Numbered from the stretch's first letter, positions 1-8,258 are shown. The stretch: DNA of 11,876 bases from CAZAYP01 sp964489425 [NCBI: uncultured Verrucomicrobiota bacterium] (GCA_964489425.1 CAZAYP010000119.1:1-11876), one strand, 5' to 3'. The notes: a model not told the origin generated them from the letters alone. A program made the numbers and translations.

Positions 1-54
1 GTTTCTCGCCGTCCCGGTTGTGGCCGCGCCGCGCCAGCGGACCGACGCGGCCAT
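1..54 (-). CDS. Possible start of a further gene, truncated by the window edge
   Basis: Downstream of the CheB-CheR stop, an ATG at 54-52 on the minus strand is preceded by GAGG six nt upstream, and the frame stays open for 18 codons to the window edge ('MAASVRWRGAATT...'). The gap from the previous stop is 27 nt, typical of the same operon. Eighteen codons in G+C-rich DNA is weak evidence and the product cannot be identified. Confidence 0.2.
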   Translation of the reverse strand, partial: MAASVRWRGAATTGTARN

Positions 55-81
55 AGGCGCCTCGGTTATGCGAGATGTTCG

Positions 82-1779
82 TTAGTGCGTCTCGGTCTTG
101 CGGTAGACCCGGGCACCCGGGGCAAGGGGCTGGAAGGGGGCCGCCCCGAGGTCGCCGGGTTCCTTGTCGCCCAGGAGAATGAACCCATTTAAATCCAGCG
201 AACGGTTAAACAAATCCATTACTCTCTGCCTCAAGCTGGAGTTGAAATAAATCAACACGTTGCGGCACAAAATCAGCTGGAATTCGTTGAGCGGGGCGGG
301 ATTCAACAGGGAATGGGGCATGTAAATCAAGCGATCCTGTAAGGCGGGGTCCACTGAATAGACACCCCACTGTTCCACGAAGTGGTCTTCGATGCGCCCC
401 GAACCTCCGGCGGCGGCATAATGGTCGCGGCTGGCAGCCAGGGTCTCGGGCGCATAGAATCCGGATTGGGCCTCCTGGATGACGTAGGGGTTGATATCCG
501 TGGCATAGATCCGGCTCTTGGCCAGCATGCCGCATTCTTTGAGCAGGATGGCCAATGAGACCGCCTCCTGGCCGGTGGAACACCCGGCGCTCCAAACGCG
601 CAAGTAGGGGAACGAATCGAGGTACGGCAGGACCTGTTCGCGCAGGAGGCGCAGCTGGCCGGGATCGCGAAAAAACTCCGTGACATTGATGGAGCATTCC
701 AGGAACAGGTCCTCGAACACTTCGCGATCCTGCAGCACGCTTTCCTGGAACCGTTGGAAAGAGTGGAACGCACCTTGCTGCATGGCGCGCCGGATGCGCC
801 GCTTGATGCTCTCGCGGTCGTAGTCGCGGTAATCATAACCGTAGCGTTCCCAGAGCGCTTCCAATAATCCGCCGACTTGTCCTTCTGGCACCTCGATGTC
901 CGGCGGCGCCAGCATGCGGCTCAGCCACAGCGTCAATTCCGGCAAGGGGAACTTGTAATCCACCGCGCCGGTTTCCCAAGCCCGCAACAAGAGGTGGTTG
1001 GCCTCGTCATCGGCCGGATCCTCGATCACGGTCAGGCCGTGGTGCTGTCGAATGAGGGGCAGCACCTGGGGGCCGTCTTCGCCGTATCCACACAGCAACA
1101 CGGCCAAAAAATCCGGGCCGTATTCGTGCGCCAGGGACTCGAACAGCACATGGATGGACGGCCGTGCATAAAAGCAACGGTCTTCATCGCTCAACCGCAC
1201 CAACCCGCCCGACACCCGCATTTGTTTTCCGGGCGGGGCGATATAAAGGCAACCCGGCTGTACGGCCAGTCCGTCCCGGACCGGCGTAATCGTGTATTTG
1301 GACAAGGGGGCCAGGATACTGTCCAGGTAGTTGGGCTGGTCTTCAGGCACATGCTGGATGATAAACACGCTGGCCGGGCTGCGCGGCAGCGCGCGCACGA
1401 TCTCCATCAGCTTGTCCAGGCTGCCGGCGGAGCCGCCCAAAGCCAAAGCCCGGAAGGTGCGCGCGCGTGGCGGCGGCCGTTCACCCCGCGGCGCCATCTT
1501 GACGGGCAAACCCAGGCGATACAGGTACGAATAAAGGTAGCGGTGAAACACGGAAAGGCGCAGTTGGATCTTGGGATTCTGGTGGCGGAACCGCAGCAAG
1601 GCCTCGACCACCGCACCAGGCAGCATGGCCGCATCGAGAAACATGACTTCTACCCGCTCGGCGCCGCCCGATTCCAGGTAACTGATGAACTGGCGCTGGT
1701 GGGGCTCGGTCCGCAAATCGCCCTGGGCGGATACATGGCGCGTCTGGTTCTGACAGGTAGTGTGGATCGCTTCCAGCAT
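82..1779 (-). CDS. CheB-CheR fusion: protein-glutamate methylesterase/methyltransferase without receiver, 565 aa
   Basis: Residues about 108-290 are a CheB methylesterase domain with the catalytic triad visible: S117 in 'GGSAGS', H143 in 'IIQHVP', D235 in 'GYGEDG'. 'YIAPPGKQ' and 'RPSIHVLFESLA' are further family motifs. Residues about 305-563 are a CheR methyltransferase: 'NVTEFFRDP' (365-373), SAM-binding 'AGCSTGQEAVSLA' (398-410), acidic D428 in 'YATDIN', and 'LCRNVLIYF' (504-512). CheR adds and CheB removes methyl groups on receptor glutamates using S-adenosylmethionine and water respectively, so one chain carries both opposing activities. The usual CheB receiver is absent. The first 100 residues form an alternating beta/alpha region that faintly recalls a STAS domain; this is uncertain. 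Longer CheB-CheR-PAS-kinase fusions are known, and this one stops after CheR. No chemoreceptor or CheA/CheW gene is in the window, so a non-chemotaxis target is possible. The start at 1779 lacks a clear Shine-Dalgarno. Confidence 0.93.
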   Translation of the reverse strand: MLEAIHTTCQNQTRHVSAQGDLRTEPHQRQFISYLESGGAERVEVMFLDAAMLPGAVVEALLRFRHQNPKIQLRLSVFHRYLYSYLYRLGLPVKMAPRGERPPPRARTFRALALGGSAGSLDKLMEIVRALPRSPASVFIIQHVPEDQPNYLDSILAPLSKYTITPVRDGLAVQPGCLYIAPPGKQMRVSGGLVRLSDEDRCFYARPSIHVLFESLAHEYGPDFLAVLLCGYGEDGPQVLPLIRQHHGLTVIEDPADDEANHLLLRAWETGAVDYKFPLPELTLWLSRMLAPPDIEVPEGQVGGLLEALWERYGYDYRDYDRESIKRRIRRAMQQGAFHSFQRFQESVLQDREVFEDLFLECSINVTEFFRDPGQLRLLREQVLPYLDSFPYLRVWSAGCSTGQEAVSLAILLKECGMLAKSRIYATDINPYVIQEAQSGFYAPETLAASRDHYAAAGGSGRIEDHFVEQWGVYSVDPALQDRLIYMPHSLLNPAPLNEFQLILCRNVLIYFNSSLRQRVMDLFNRSLDLNGFILLGDKEPGDLGAAPFQPLAPGARVYRKTETH

Positions 1780-1790
1780 GATGATCTATA

Positions 1791-1865
1791 TTTTTCGCCA
1801 AGCCGCTAACCCGCCAAGATGCAACTCGTTAAGATTCCCTTCTTCTTGGCGTCTTGGCGCGAGAA
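1791..1865. repeat. CGCCAAGA/TCTTGGCG inverted-repeat element upstream of the CheB-CheR gene
   Basis: CGCCAAG (1796-1802) and CGCCAAGA (1812-1819) face a back-to-back tandem TCTTGGCG-TCTTGGCG (1844-1859). The outer and inner copies pair as CGCCAAG/CTTGGCG and CGCCAAGA/TCTTGGCG and can form a long imperfect hairpin. Flanks TTTTTCGCC and GGCGCGAGAA extend the symmetry. The element fills most of the 123-nt gap between two genes and ends about 11 nt before the downstream start. It belongs to a class of intergenic repeats common in environmental genomes (recollection). No terminator-like T run follows it on the minus strand. Confidence 0.7.
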
Positions 1866-1902
1866 TCTTCCTTCCCGATGCAATTTTTCTGTCTCCACGG
1901 CA

Positions 1903-4851
1903 TTACGCCGGACACGCCGGAGCGCCGCCTTTCGTGCACCAACCCTCCACGAGGCTGATCAGGGCGTCATAATCCACGGGCTTGGCCAGGTAATCATCGG
2001 CGCCGGCGGCCAGGCATTTCTCGCGGTCGCCTTTCAGCGCCTTGGCGGTCAGGGCGATGACCGGCACGCGCGCGCCCTGGCCGGCGGGCGTGCCCGGAAC
2101 CGGCGCGGCGGCCCGGATGCGGCGGATCGTCTCGTAGCCGTCAAGGTCCGGCATCATGATGTCTATCAGCACCAGGTCTACTGGTTCGCGCTGCAGGATG
2201 GCCAGGGCCGACTTTCCGCTCTGGGCATCCAGGACCGCGGCGCCTTGCTCTTCCAGCGCGGTGCTGATCACGAACACGTTCTTGATGTCGTCATCAGCCA
2301 CGAGAATCCGGCGGCCGGCCAGGCGGCCTGGCCCGCGATCCGCCAACCGGCTGGACGGCGGGTTCCGGACCGGCGCCGGCGGGGCCATGAGCAGGCCCTG
2401 CACTTCATCGCGCAAGCGGTCTCCGGACCGGACGGTTTTCAGCACTACCCGGCCGGCATACCGGCGGACCTGCTTTTGGTCGTCTTCCGACAAGTCCTGG
2501 CCGGTATAGATGATGATCGGAATGCGCAGGTCTTGTTCCTGGACCCGGCGGCACACGTTCCAGCCGCTGCCCTGTTTCAGGCCAAGGTCAATGATCAGCA
2601 GATCGCAGCGGGCGTCCGCCAATTCCGCCAGCGCCTCCGCTTCCGTGGCTACGGCGCAGATGGTCCAGCGTTTATCCTGGATATAAGCGGCCAGCGCCTC
2701 GCGGTGGGTCGGGTCATCCTCCACGATCAGGAGTTTCTTCGGTCCCGATCGGGGCGGTGGCTGGATTTCCCGCAATGCGGCACGCAGTTGGTCCTCGTCC
2801 AGGGGTTTTTGCCGGAATTCCTGGATGCCCAGTTCGAGGACGGCCGGATCCACCTCGCAGCAGGACAGGATTTGGACCGGGATCTTGCGCAGGGCCGGCT
2901 CGCTTTTCAGTTGCCTGAGCAATTCAAGGCCGGGGTAATCCGGCAACAACAAGTCCAGGAGAATGGCGGTGGGTAGATGTCGGCGCGCCAGGGTCAAACC
3001 CGCGCCAGCCGTGGCCGCGTGCAGGAATTGGACGCCTTCTTGCCTGGCCAGGTCGCCGATCGTTTCCGCGAAAACCAGGTCGTCCTCCACCACCAGGACC
3101 ACCCGGTCGCCCGGGCGGATCGCGGCGCGATCATCCGCCACGGTTCCGCCCGGCGCCAGCCCTGCCACGGTGGGGGCGACGAATGCCGGGCCCGGCGGCG
3201 CTGCGACCGCCCCGGCCGGCGTTGCCAGGTCCCGGGGCACAACCAGCTCAAAACAGCTGCCCTGACCTTCAGCGCTCGTGAGCGTGATCCCCCCGCCCAA
3301 AGCCACGGCCAGCTTGCGGGCAATGGCCAGCCCCAGTCCCGTGCCGCCAAAGCGCCGCGACAGGGACCCGTCCACCTGGTGGAACGCGTCAAAAATCTTG
3401 TCCTGCTGGTCAGCCGGAATGCCGATGCCGGTATCGGCGATCACGAACCGGATGCGGGCGCCGGCCGCGTCCGCCGGCGGCGCAACGGACACGCGCACGG
3501 AGACTTCGCCGGCACGGGTGAACTTGATGGCGTTGGTGACGAGGTTGCGCAGCACTTGGCCGAGTTTGTCGCGGTCCGTGTGCAGGCGGCCGTTGACCTC
3601 GTCCGTCAGGGTGAAGGCCAGGTTCTTGGCCTGGGCCACGGATCCGAACAGGTCGCGCAATTCGGTCAGCAGGTCCGTGGTGGACACCTCGGCGACATGG
3701 ACCGCCATCCGGCCGGCTTCGATCTTGGACAAATCCAGGATGTCGTTAATCAGCCGCAGAAGTTCCTCGCCCGCGGCATTGATGATGGTGGTTTTCTTGC
3801 AGTCGTCTGCCGTCAGGTTGCCGGCGGGGTTGCGCGACATCATTTGGGACAGCAATATGATCGAGTTGAGCGGGGTGCGCAGCTCGTGGGACATGGTGGC
3901 CAGGAATTCGGACTTGTGGCGGTTGGCAGCTTCCAGTTCCCCGGTGCGCTGCAACAGTTCATCGCGGGCGGCTTTCAAGCTCTCCGCCTGCTGGCGCGCT
4001 TCTTCGGTCTGCTGGACCAGTTGTTGGTGATGCTCTTCCAACTGCGCGTTGGCTTGTTGCAGCTCTTCGTTTTGCTGCCGGATTTGCTGGTGTTGTTCCT
4101 CCAACTGGGCATTGACCTGGCGCAATTCCTCGGTCTGTTGGGCCAATTGCTGCTGCTGTTCCTCCAGGCGCACGTTGCTGTCCTGCAACTGCCGGGCGCG
4201 GTCCTCGGCGCGGGATTGGGCCTGGCGGGTGCTTTCCAGCAAATCGCGGATCGTCTGGCTGCGCAGGGCGGTATACAACCGGGCGGCGACCATCAACCCG
4301 GTGGCATCGCAGAACTCGCGCTGGAAGCGGCTCAACTCGGCCAGGGAGGCCACCTCCATGACGCCGTACAAATCGTGTTCATACACCAGCGGCCAGGTGT
4401 AGGTCGCGCGCGGGGCGCCGCGGAGGGTGGCGCTGGTGACCGGCGCGGTGTCCGCCGGGTAATTGCGCTGCGCGATCGCCTTGCGCTCAGCCGCGACCTG
4501 GCCAACCAGCCCTTCGCCCATGGCCAGGGTGGCCGGCGCCGCCGGATGCCCGGTCAGGGCGAACCCGCCCAGGCGGATGAGTTGCTGGTCTTCGGGGTGG
4601 TGCAGGTATAGTGCGCCGCGGCCGGCGTCAAGGTGCCGGCAGATGCAATCCACGGCCTTGGCCCCCAGGTCTGGCAACGCCAGGTCGCCCGCCAGTTCCA
4701 GCGCCAACCGGGCCAGGCCATCCTTCAACCAGGTCTCGGCCTGGATCGCTGCGCGCTGCTGGCGCAAGATAGCCGTCATATGGCGCAGCGCCAGCCATGC
4801 TGCCGTGGCCAATAGGACGGTGCCGATCAACCACCATAGCCATGGGTTCAT
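1903..4851 (-). CDS. Membrane-anchored hybrid histidine kinase, TM-GAF-coiled coil-HisKA-HATPase-REC-REC-REC, 982 aa
   Basis: One hydrophobic helix at residues 5-22 ('WLWWLIGTVLLATAAWLAL' region) anchors an otherwise cytoplasmic protein. A GAF-like sensor (about 46-195) follows. A long coiled coil (about 197-315) contains three 21-residue Gln/Glu-rich repeats at 229-291. HisKA has H322 in 'MSHELRTPLNS'. The ATPase has N440, D473-T-G-I-G and 'GGTGLGL' at 502-508. Three receivers complete it: REC1 E589/D590/D591, D633, S663, K682; REC2 E711/D712/D713, D755, T783, K805; REC3 D853/D854/D855, D897, T935, K957. All three look phosphorylatable, but the protein has no HPt domain, so transfer would need one in trans, such as that of the upstream kinase. 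The start at 4851 is chosen because it overlaps the preceding TGA by 4 nt and directly precedes the membrane helix. An ATG at 5094 is in frame but would overlap the receiver gene by almost 250 nt. Confidence 0.95.
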   Translation of the reverse strand: MNPWLWWLIGTVLLATAAWLALRHMTAILRQQRAAIQAETWLKDGLARLALELAGDLALPDLGAKAVDCICRHLDAGRGALYLHHPEDQQLIRLGGFALTGHPAAPATLAMGEGLVGQVAAERKAIAQRNYPADTAPVTSATLRGAPRATYTWPLVYEHDLYGVMEVASLAELSRFQREFCDATGLMVAARLYTALRSQTIRDLLESTRQAQSRAEDRARQLQDSNVRLEEQQQQLAQQTEELRQVNAQLEEQHQQIRQQNEELQQANAQLEEHHQQLVQQTEEARQQAESLKAARDELLQRTGELEAANRHKSEFLATMSHELRTPLNSIILLSQMMSRNPAGNLTADDCKKTTIINAAGEELLRLINDILDLSKIEAGRMAVHVAEVSTTDLLTELRDLFGSVAQAKNLAFTLTDEVNGRLHTDRDKLGQVLRNLVTNAIKFTRAGEVSVRVSVAPPADAAGARIRFVIADTGIGIPADQQDKIFDAFHQVDGSLSRRFGGTGLGLAIARKLAVALGGGITLTSAEGQGSCFELVVPRDLATPAGAVAAPPGPAFVAPTVAGLAPGGTVADDRAAIRPGDRVVLVVEDDLVFAETIGDLARQEGVQFLHAATAGAGLTLARRHLPTAILLDLLLPDYPGLELLRQLKSEPALRKIPVQILSCCEVDPAVLELGIQEFRQKPLDEDQLRAALREIQPPPRSGPKKLLIVEDDPTHREALAAYIQDKRWTICAVATEAEALAELADARCDLLIIDLGLKQGSGWNVCRRVQEQDLRIPIIIYTGQDLSEDDQKQVRRYAGRVVLKTVRSGDRLRDEVQGLLMAPPAPVRNPPSSRLADRGPGRLAGRRILVADDDIKNVFVISTALEEQGAAVLDAQSGKSALAILQREPVDLVLIDIMMPDLDGYETIRRIRAAAPVPGTPAGQGARVPVIALTAKALKGDREKCLAAGADDYLAKPVDYDALISLVEGWCTKGGAPACPA
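3979..4167 (-). repeat. Three in-gene 21-codon (63-bp) coiled-coil repeats
   Basis: Residues 229-249, 250-270 and 271-291 of the GAF hybrid kinase begin 'LEEQQQQL', 'LEEQHQQI' and 'LEEHHQQL' and align along their full length. Twenty-one residues is exactly three heptads, so copies can be gained or lost without breaking the coiled-coil register. The DNA copies are diverged, so this is an old protein repeat rather than a fresh tandem duplication. Confidence 0.8.
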
Positions 4852-5258
4852 GAGGATTTCACCCATCCCCAGCGATCCAGGTGGACGGCGAGGTCCCGCT
4901 TCCGAAATGGCTTCACGATGTACGCCTCGCACGACTGGTCCAGGGCATGCAAGGTACTTTGGACATCGGAGATCGATGTGCACATTAATATGCGGGCCGG
5001 CGTGACGCCAGCTGGTTCCGCCCGCCGTTCCATTTCGCGGATACGTTCCAGGGCCTGCTGCCCGTCCAAGTTGGGCATCTTGATGTCCAGGCAAATCAAG
5101 GCATAGGGAGTCCCTGCCGCGAGGGCTTGTTCCACCCGGGCCACAGCCTGGGCGCCGTCCGAGGCTTCCTCGATTGCGCCATAGCCGGCCAGGTAGGCCG
5201 CCATTTGTTTGCGGATGATCGGGTCGTCGTCACAAATCAATATATTCAATGCGCTCAT
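4848..5258 (-). CDS. Stand-alone CheY-like response regulator, 136 aa
   Basis: A single receiver domain fills the protein. It has all phosphorylation residues: acidic D10/D11/D12 in 'ILICDDDP', acceptor D58 in 'ICLDIKMPNLDG', T94 in 'ILMCTS' and K116 in 'AYIVKPF'. It has no output domain and ends soon after alpha5, with about normal CheY length. Its role is probably that of a diffusible phosphate carrier or sink between the HPt domain encoded just upstream and the receivers of the kinase encoded just downstream; binding to a target protein, as CheY does, is the alternative. The stop overlaps the start of the next gene in an ATGA, which ties its expression to that hybrid kinase. It is predicted cytoplasmic. 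In contrast to the equally placed pseudo-receiver at 11092-11631, this one is catalytically complete. Confidence 0.93.
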   Translation of the reverse strand: MSALNILICDDDPIIRKQMAAYLAGYGAIEEASDGAQAVARVEQALAAGTPYALICLDIKMPNLDGQQALERIREMERRAEPAGVTPARILMCTSISDVQSTLHALDQSCEAYIVKPFRKRDLAVHLDRWGWVKSS

Positions 5259-5263
5259 GGGAA

Positions 5264-5269
5264 TCCCTT
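5264..5269 (-). promoter_or_regulatory. Shine-Dalgarno for the stand-alone receiver
   Basis: AAGGGA on the minus strand ends 5 nt before the ATG at 5258-5256 and supports that start. The 88-nt leader from the previous stop shows no convincing -10/-35 pair. Confidence 0.55.
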
Positions 5270-5301
5270 GGTGACGTTGGAGATATTTCAGCCGGATTTA
5301 A

Positions 5302-5415
5302 TCTCACGAAGGCACGGAGACCTAGAGATTGTTGTCAAGACACAGTTCATCGTGTTGAGCATCTATGGCGAGTTTCGTCTTCTTTGAACCCCGGTGATCT
5401 CAGTGTCTCCGTGAG
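5302..5415. repeat. Inverted-repeat element overlapping the 3' end of the HPt kinase gene
   Basis: CACGGAGAC at 5313-5321 is the exact reverse complement of GTCTCCGTG at 5405-5413. The left end is the 20-mer TCTCACGAAGGCACGGAGAC (5302-5321), which matches a second copy at 11661-11680 at 17 of 20 positions. The element covers the last 22 codons and the stop of the HPt kinase and part of the leader of the next gene. The 'GAAGGCACGGAGAC' pattern is a widespread class of intergenic repeat in environmental bacteria (recollection). Confidence 0.6.
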
Positions 5416-8040
5416 CGGTTCATTCCGGAAGAGAACCCCATTCCAATCAACGGCTGCCAGCGCGGTTTGAAAGGCCGCGAAATGTTCTTGGAGTTGCCGC
5501 AGGCGGTCCGGCCCGTTGGCCAGATTCCCGCGCGTGGCGGCGCGTTCCAGGTCGGCGGCGGCGGTGCCCAGGCGCCGGGCGCCGACATTGTTGCTGACCC
5601 CGCGGATGCGGTGCGCCTTTTCCGCGACCGGCTCCAGGTCGCCATGGCGGAGCGCTTCCGCCAAATCGTCCAACAGGCGCGGCAGCGTGCGCTCATAAAT
5701 TAACAACCAGTCCTTGATCATGGCCACATTGTTTTCCGCAGCATCCAATAGCCAGGCTAAGTCCAGGTCCGGGTCCGGTGCCGGGATCTGGCGTACGTCG
5801 GGTGGCGGCGCCGCAGTTGCCAGAACGGGTTCGGCGCAGCAATGTTTCTCCAGGATTTGCGCCAGCGCGCGCAACGTCACGGGCTTGGGCAAATAGTCGT
5901 CAATGCCCACTTGACCGAACTCCGCCTCGTCGCCGTCCATGACCTTGGCGGTCATGGCAATGATCGGCAGGGCCGGGCGGCCTTGTCGTTTTTCCCAGGC
6001 CCGGATGCGGCGGGTCGCTTCGACCCCATTCAGCGTCGGCATATACCAATCCATGAAAACCAGTTCATACGGGACCTGGGTGCCGGCCGGAGCGCTTGGC
6101 GCAGGTTCCACCCCGAGCTGTTCGAGTGCTTCCTGGCCATTGGCCGCCAGATCCACCACGCAGCCGTAATACTCCAGCAGCCGTTGACCAACCTTCCGGT
6201 TAAGGGGCTGGTCGTCCACCAGCAGCACGCGCGCGTGAAACCGCGGCGGCGCGTCCGCCGCCGCCAGCGGTTCCAATCCCGCCGGCAACGGCACGAGGTG
6301 GTCCTCGGCCGGCCGCAGTGGCAGCGCGAGCAGGAAGGTGGACCCTTGGCCCGGCTGGCTCTCCACGGTGATATCGCCGCCCATCAGGCGCGCCAGGCGG
6401 CGGCAAATCGCCAGGCCCAGGCCCGTGCCTTCGATCTTCTTGGTGGCCACAGCCTCCAACTGGGTGAACATTTCGAAGATGGTTTCGCGCGCCGCGGGCG
6501 GGATTCCGCGGCCGGTATCGCGGATGGCCAAATGCAGCCACGCCGGGTCCGGGGCTGTCACGCCGTCCGGGGGCGCGCCGCGGGAGAGCAGGATGTCGAC
6601 CTGGCCGTGGTCGGTGAACTTGACGGCATTGCCCACCAGGTTGAGCAGGATCTGACGGAGCCGGCCGGCGTCGCCGTGCATGCAGCGCGGCAGGTCCGGG
6701 GCCGCCACTACGTTGACCTGCAGCCCCTTGGCGCGCGCCTTCAAGTCCAGCAGGTCGCGCACGCGGGCCACCAGGTGGAGCAGGTCAAAGGGCGCCTCTT
6801 GCAAGTCCATGCGGCCGGCTTCGATCTTGGACAGGTCCAGCAAATCATTGATGATCGTGAGCAGGCTGTCGGCGGATTGATGGATCATGCCCAGGTATTC
6901 CGCCTGCCGGCCGGTTAACGGCGTGGTGAACAACAGCTCGGCGGCGCCGATGATGCCGTTCATCGGGGTGCGGATTTCGTGGGACATGTTGGCGAGGAAT
7001 TCGGTCTTGGCCTTGTTGGCCTCTTGCGCCACCAGGGCCGCGCGCTGGGCGCGCTCTTTTTCCATTTCCGCCTGCTGGTGTTCGTCCACTTCGCGCCGCA
7101 ACGCGACGTTGGCGGCTTCCACGTCCTGGATCCGGTAGCGCACCTTGAGCGCCAGCGACTGGTTGAGCTCCCGTTCGCGGCGCAAAAACCGCAGGTAAAC
7201 GTTGATCCGGTAAATCAACTGCTCGTCCCGGATGGGCTTGGTGACATAATCCACGGCGCCGGCGTCAAACCCCTTGTCCATCAACTCGCCGGCCGGGTCA
7301 GCGGCGGTGATGAAAATGATCGGGATATGCGCCGTGCGCGGTCGCTTCTGAATCAGGGTGGCGGCTTCAAAACCATCCATACCGGGCATCATCACATCCA
7401 TGAGGATAATGTCAATGGGCTCGCTGGCGGCTAGCACCAGGGCGTCGCGGCCGCTGCGGGCCTCGCTTACCCGTGCCTGGAAATGCGTTTCCAAAAGCGC
7501 GCGCAAGGCCAGCAGGTTGCGCTCATCGTCATCCACGATCAGGAAGTGCGGCAGCCCATTCGCGCTCAGCCGGGTTGGCGCTGCCGAGCCTGGGAGCGTG
7601 GTGGCCGGTACGGGGTGGCGGCCCTTTTCGTCCAGCAGGCGCAAATGGCCCACGGCCGATTCGATGGCCTGGCGCAGGGCCGTCACCGCCACGGGTTTTT
7701 GGAGGAAATCCAGGGCGCCGCGCTTCATGGCGGCCACCGCGGAATCCACGTCGCCGTGGCCGGTCAACAGGATGGGCAGCAAATGTGGCTGGAGCCGGCC
7801 GGCCATTTCCATCAATTCCAAGCCATCCATGCCCGGCATGCGGATGTCGGTGACCAGGATATCCACGCGCTGGCGCTGCAGCCGGGCCAGGGCATCGGCG
7901 GCCGAGTAGGCCGTGGCCACTTCGTAGGGCAGCTTGCGCAACGCCAGGGCCAGCGAATCGGCAAAATCCTTCTCGTCGTCCACCAGCAGGATGTGGATAC
8001 CGGCGCCGTTCGTCGGACCGGACGTGGTATTCTGGCTCAT
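5347..8040 (-). CDS. Unorthodox hybrid histidine kinase, REC-REC-HisKA-HATPase-REC-HPt, 897 aa
   Basis: REC1 (about residues 16-133): D21/D22, acceptor D65, T93, K115; its '[13 protein letters not shown]' end resembles NtrC-type receivers. REC2 (about 165-285): D170/D171, D215, T245, K268. A helical coiled-coil linker (about 285-345) leads to HisKA with H354 in '[11 protein letters not shown]'. The ATPase has N471, D508-T-G-R-G and 'GTGLGL' at 538-543. REC3 (about 604-730): D609/D610, D664, T697, K719. HPt (about 760-862) has H810 in 'AHRIRG'. No membrane segment is seen, so input presumably arrives through the two N-terminal receivers. It is the only protein here with an HPt domain, hence the likely phosphate-transfer hub for the neighbouring receivers. 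The start at 8040 gives a normal N-terminus just before REC1, but no Shine-Dalgarno is evident. Residues 876-897 lie in an intergenic repeat and look like a replaced tail. Confidence 0.95.
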   Translation of the reverse strand: MSQNTTSGPTNGAGIHILLVDDEKDFADSLALALRKLPYEVATAYSAADALARLQRQRVDILVTDIRMPGMDGLELMEMAGRLQPHLLPILLTGHGDVDSAVAAMKRGALDFLQKPVAVTALRQAIESAVGHLRLLDEKGRHPVPATTLPGSAAPTRLSANGLPHFLIVDDDERNLLALRALLETHFQARVSEARSGRDALVLAASEPIDIILMDVMMPGMDGFEAATLIQKRPRTAHIPIIFITAADPAGELMDKGFDAGAVDYVTKPIRDEQLIYRINVYLRFLRRERELNQSLALKVRYRIQDVEAANVALRREVDEHQQAEMEKERAQRAALVAQEANKAKTEFLANMSHEIRTPMNGIIGAAELLFTTPLTGRQAEYLGMIHQSADSLLTIINDLLDLSKIEAGRMDLQEAPFDLLHLVARVRDLLDLKARAKGLQVNVVAAPDLPRCMHGDAGRLRQILLNLVGNAVKFTDHGQVDILLSRGAPPDGVTAPDPAWLHLAIRDTGRGIPPAARETIFEMFTQLEAVATKKIEGTGLGLAICRRLARLMGGDITVESQPGQGSTFLLALPLRPAEDHLVPLPAGLEPLAAADAPPRFHARVLLVDDQPLNRKVGQRLLEYYGCVVDLAANGQEALEQLGVEPAPSAPAGTQVPYELVFMDWYMPTLNGVEATRRIRAWEKRQGRPALPIIAMTAKVMDGDEAEFGQVGIDDYLPKPVTLRALAQILEKHCCAEPVLATAAPPPDVRQIPAPDPDLDLAWLLDAAENNVAMIKDWLLIYERTLPRLLDDLAEALRHGDLEPVAEKAHRIRGVSNNVGARRLGTAAADLERAATRGNLANGPDRLRQLQEHFAAFQTALAAVDWNGVLFRNEPLTETLRSPGFKEDETRHRCSTR

Positions 8041-8079
8041 AATTGGTTATCCATTGCTATCGCGGTTAAAGCCCGCCGC

Positions 8080-8101
8080 AAAAAAACAGCCCTTACGGGC
8101 T
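8080..8101 (-). terminator. Possible intrinsic terminator or attenuator between the PAS kinase and the HPt kinase
   Basis: On the minus strand AGCCC-GTAA-GGGCT forms a 5-bp G+C-rich stem with a 4-nt loop, followed after one G by seven T residues (8086-8080). The stem is short for a terminator. It lies about 200 nt after the stop of the upstream gene and only 40 nt before the next start, so attenuation of the downstream gene is as likely as simple termination. Confidence 0.35.
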
Positions 8102-8223
8102 TAACTACGAACACGCCGGGACATTGCGAGCGCTGTTCGTAGTCAACGCCGTAAGGCGTGTTCCGCTTAACTACGTGCCATTGGGCTAAAGCCGGTACTC
8201 TGACCATAAACGGCGTCGGAGTA

Positions 8224-8258
8224 CCGCCTTCAGGCGGAAGTTCTCCCGACGCTTCAGC
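8224..8258. repeat. Double-palindrome element, copy 1
   Basis: CCGCC-TTCA-GGCGG followed by AAG, a 10-nt spacer and GCTTCAGC. The copy at 11773-11813 has the same order and the same 10-nt spacing between GGCGGAAG and GCTTCAGC, so the two are members of one dispersed family. Confidence 0.6.

Noticed and set aside
877-1809. Plus-strand frame of 310 codons
   Set aside because: It is antisense to the CheB-CheR gene, has no recognisable motif and has a composition typical of a shadow frame.
3979-4167. 63-bp tandem units considered as a CRISPR or minisatellite
   Set aside because: They encode a regular coiled coil in frame with diverged DNA copies and no spacers; no CRISPR array, tRNA or rRNA was seen anywhere in the window.
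2977-4611. Long plus-strand open frame of 544 codons
   Set aside because: It lies antisense to the GAF hybrid kinase. The minus-strand product has clear kinase and receiver motifs, and the plus frame gives Gln/Gly/Arg-rich sequence without domains, as expected of a mirror frame in G+C-rich DNA.
4852-5094. Upstream in-frame extension of the GAF kinase to an ATG at 5094
   Set aside because: The extra 81 residues overlap the receiver gene almost throughout, show no domain, and precede the natural N-terminal membrane helix; the ATGA overlap at 4851 is the better start.
5333-5338. Perfect TTGACA on the minus strand upstream of the stand-alone receiver
   Set aside because: No -10-like hexamer lies 16-18 nt downstream, so a promoter cannot be supported from this match alone.
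5842-6918. Plus-strand frame of 358 codons
   Set aside because: It is antisense to the kinase core and third receiver of the HPt kinase and is explained by codon bias on the opposite strand.
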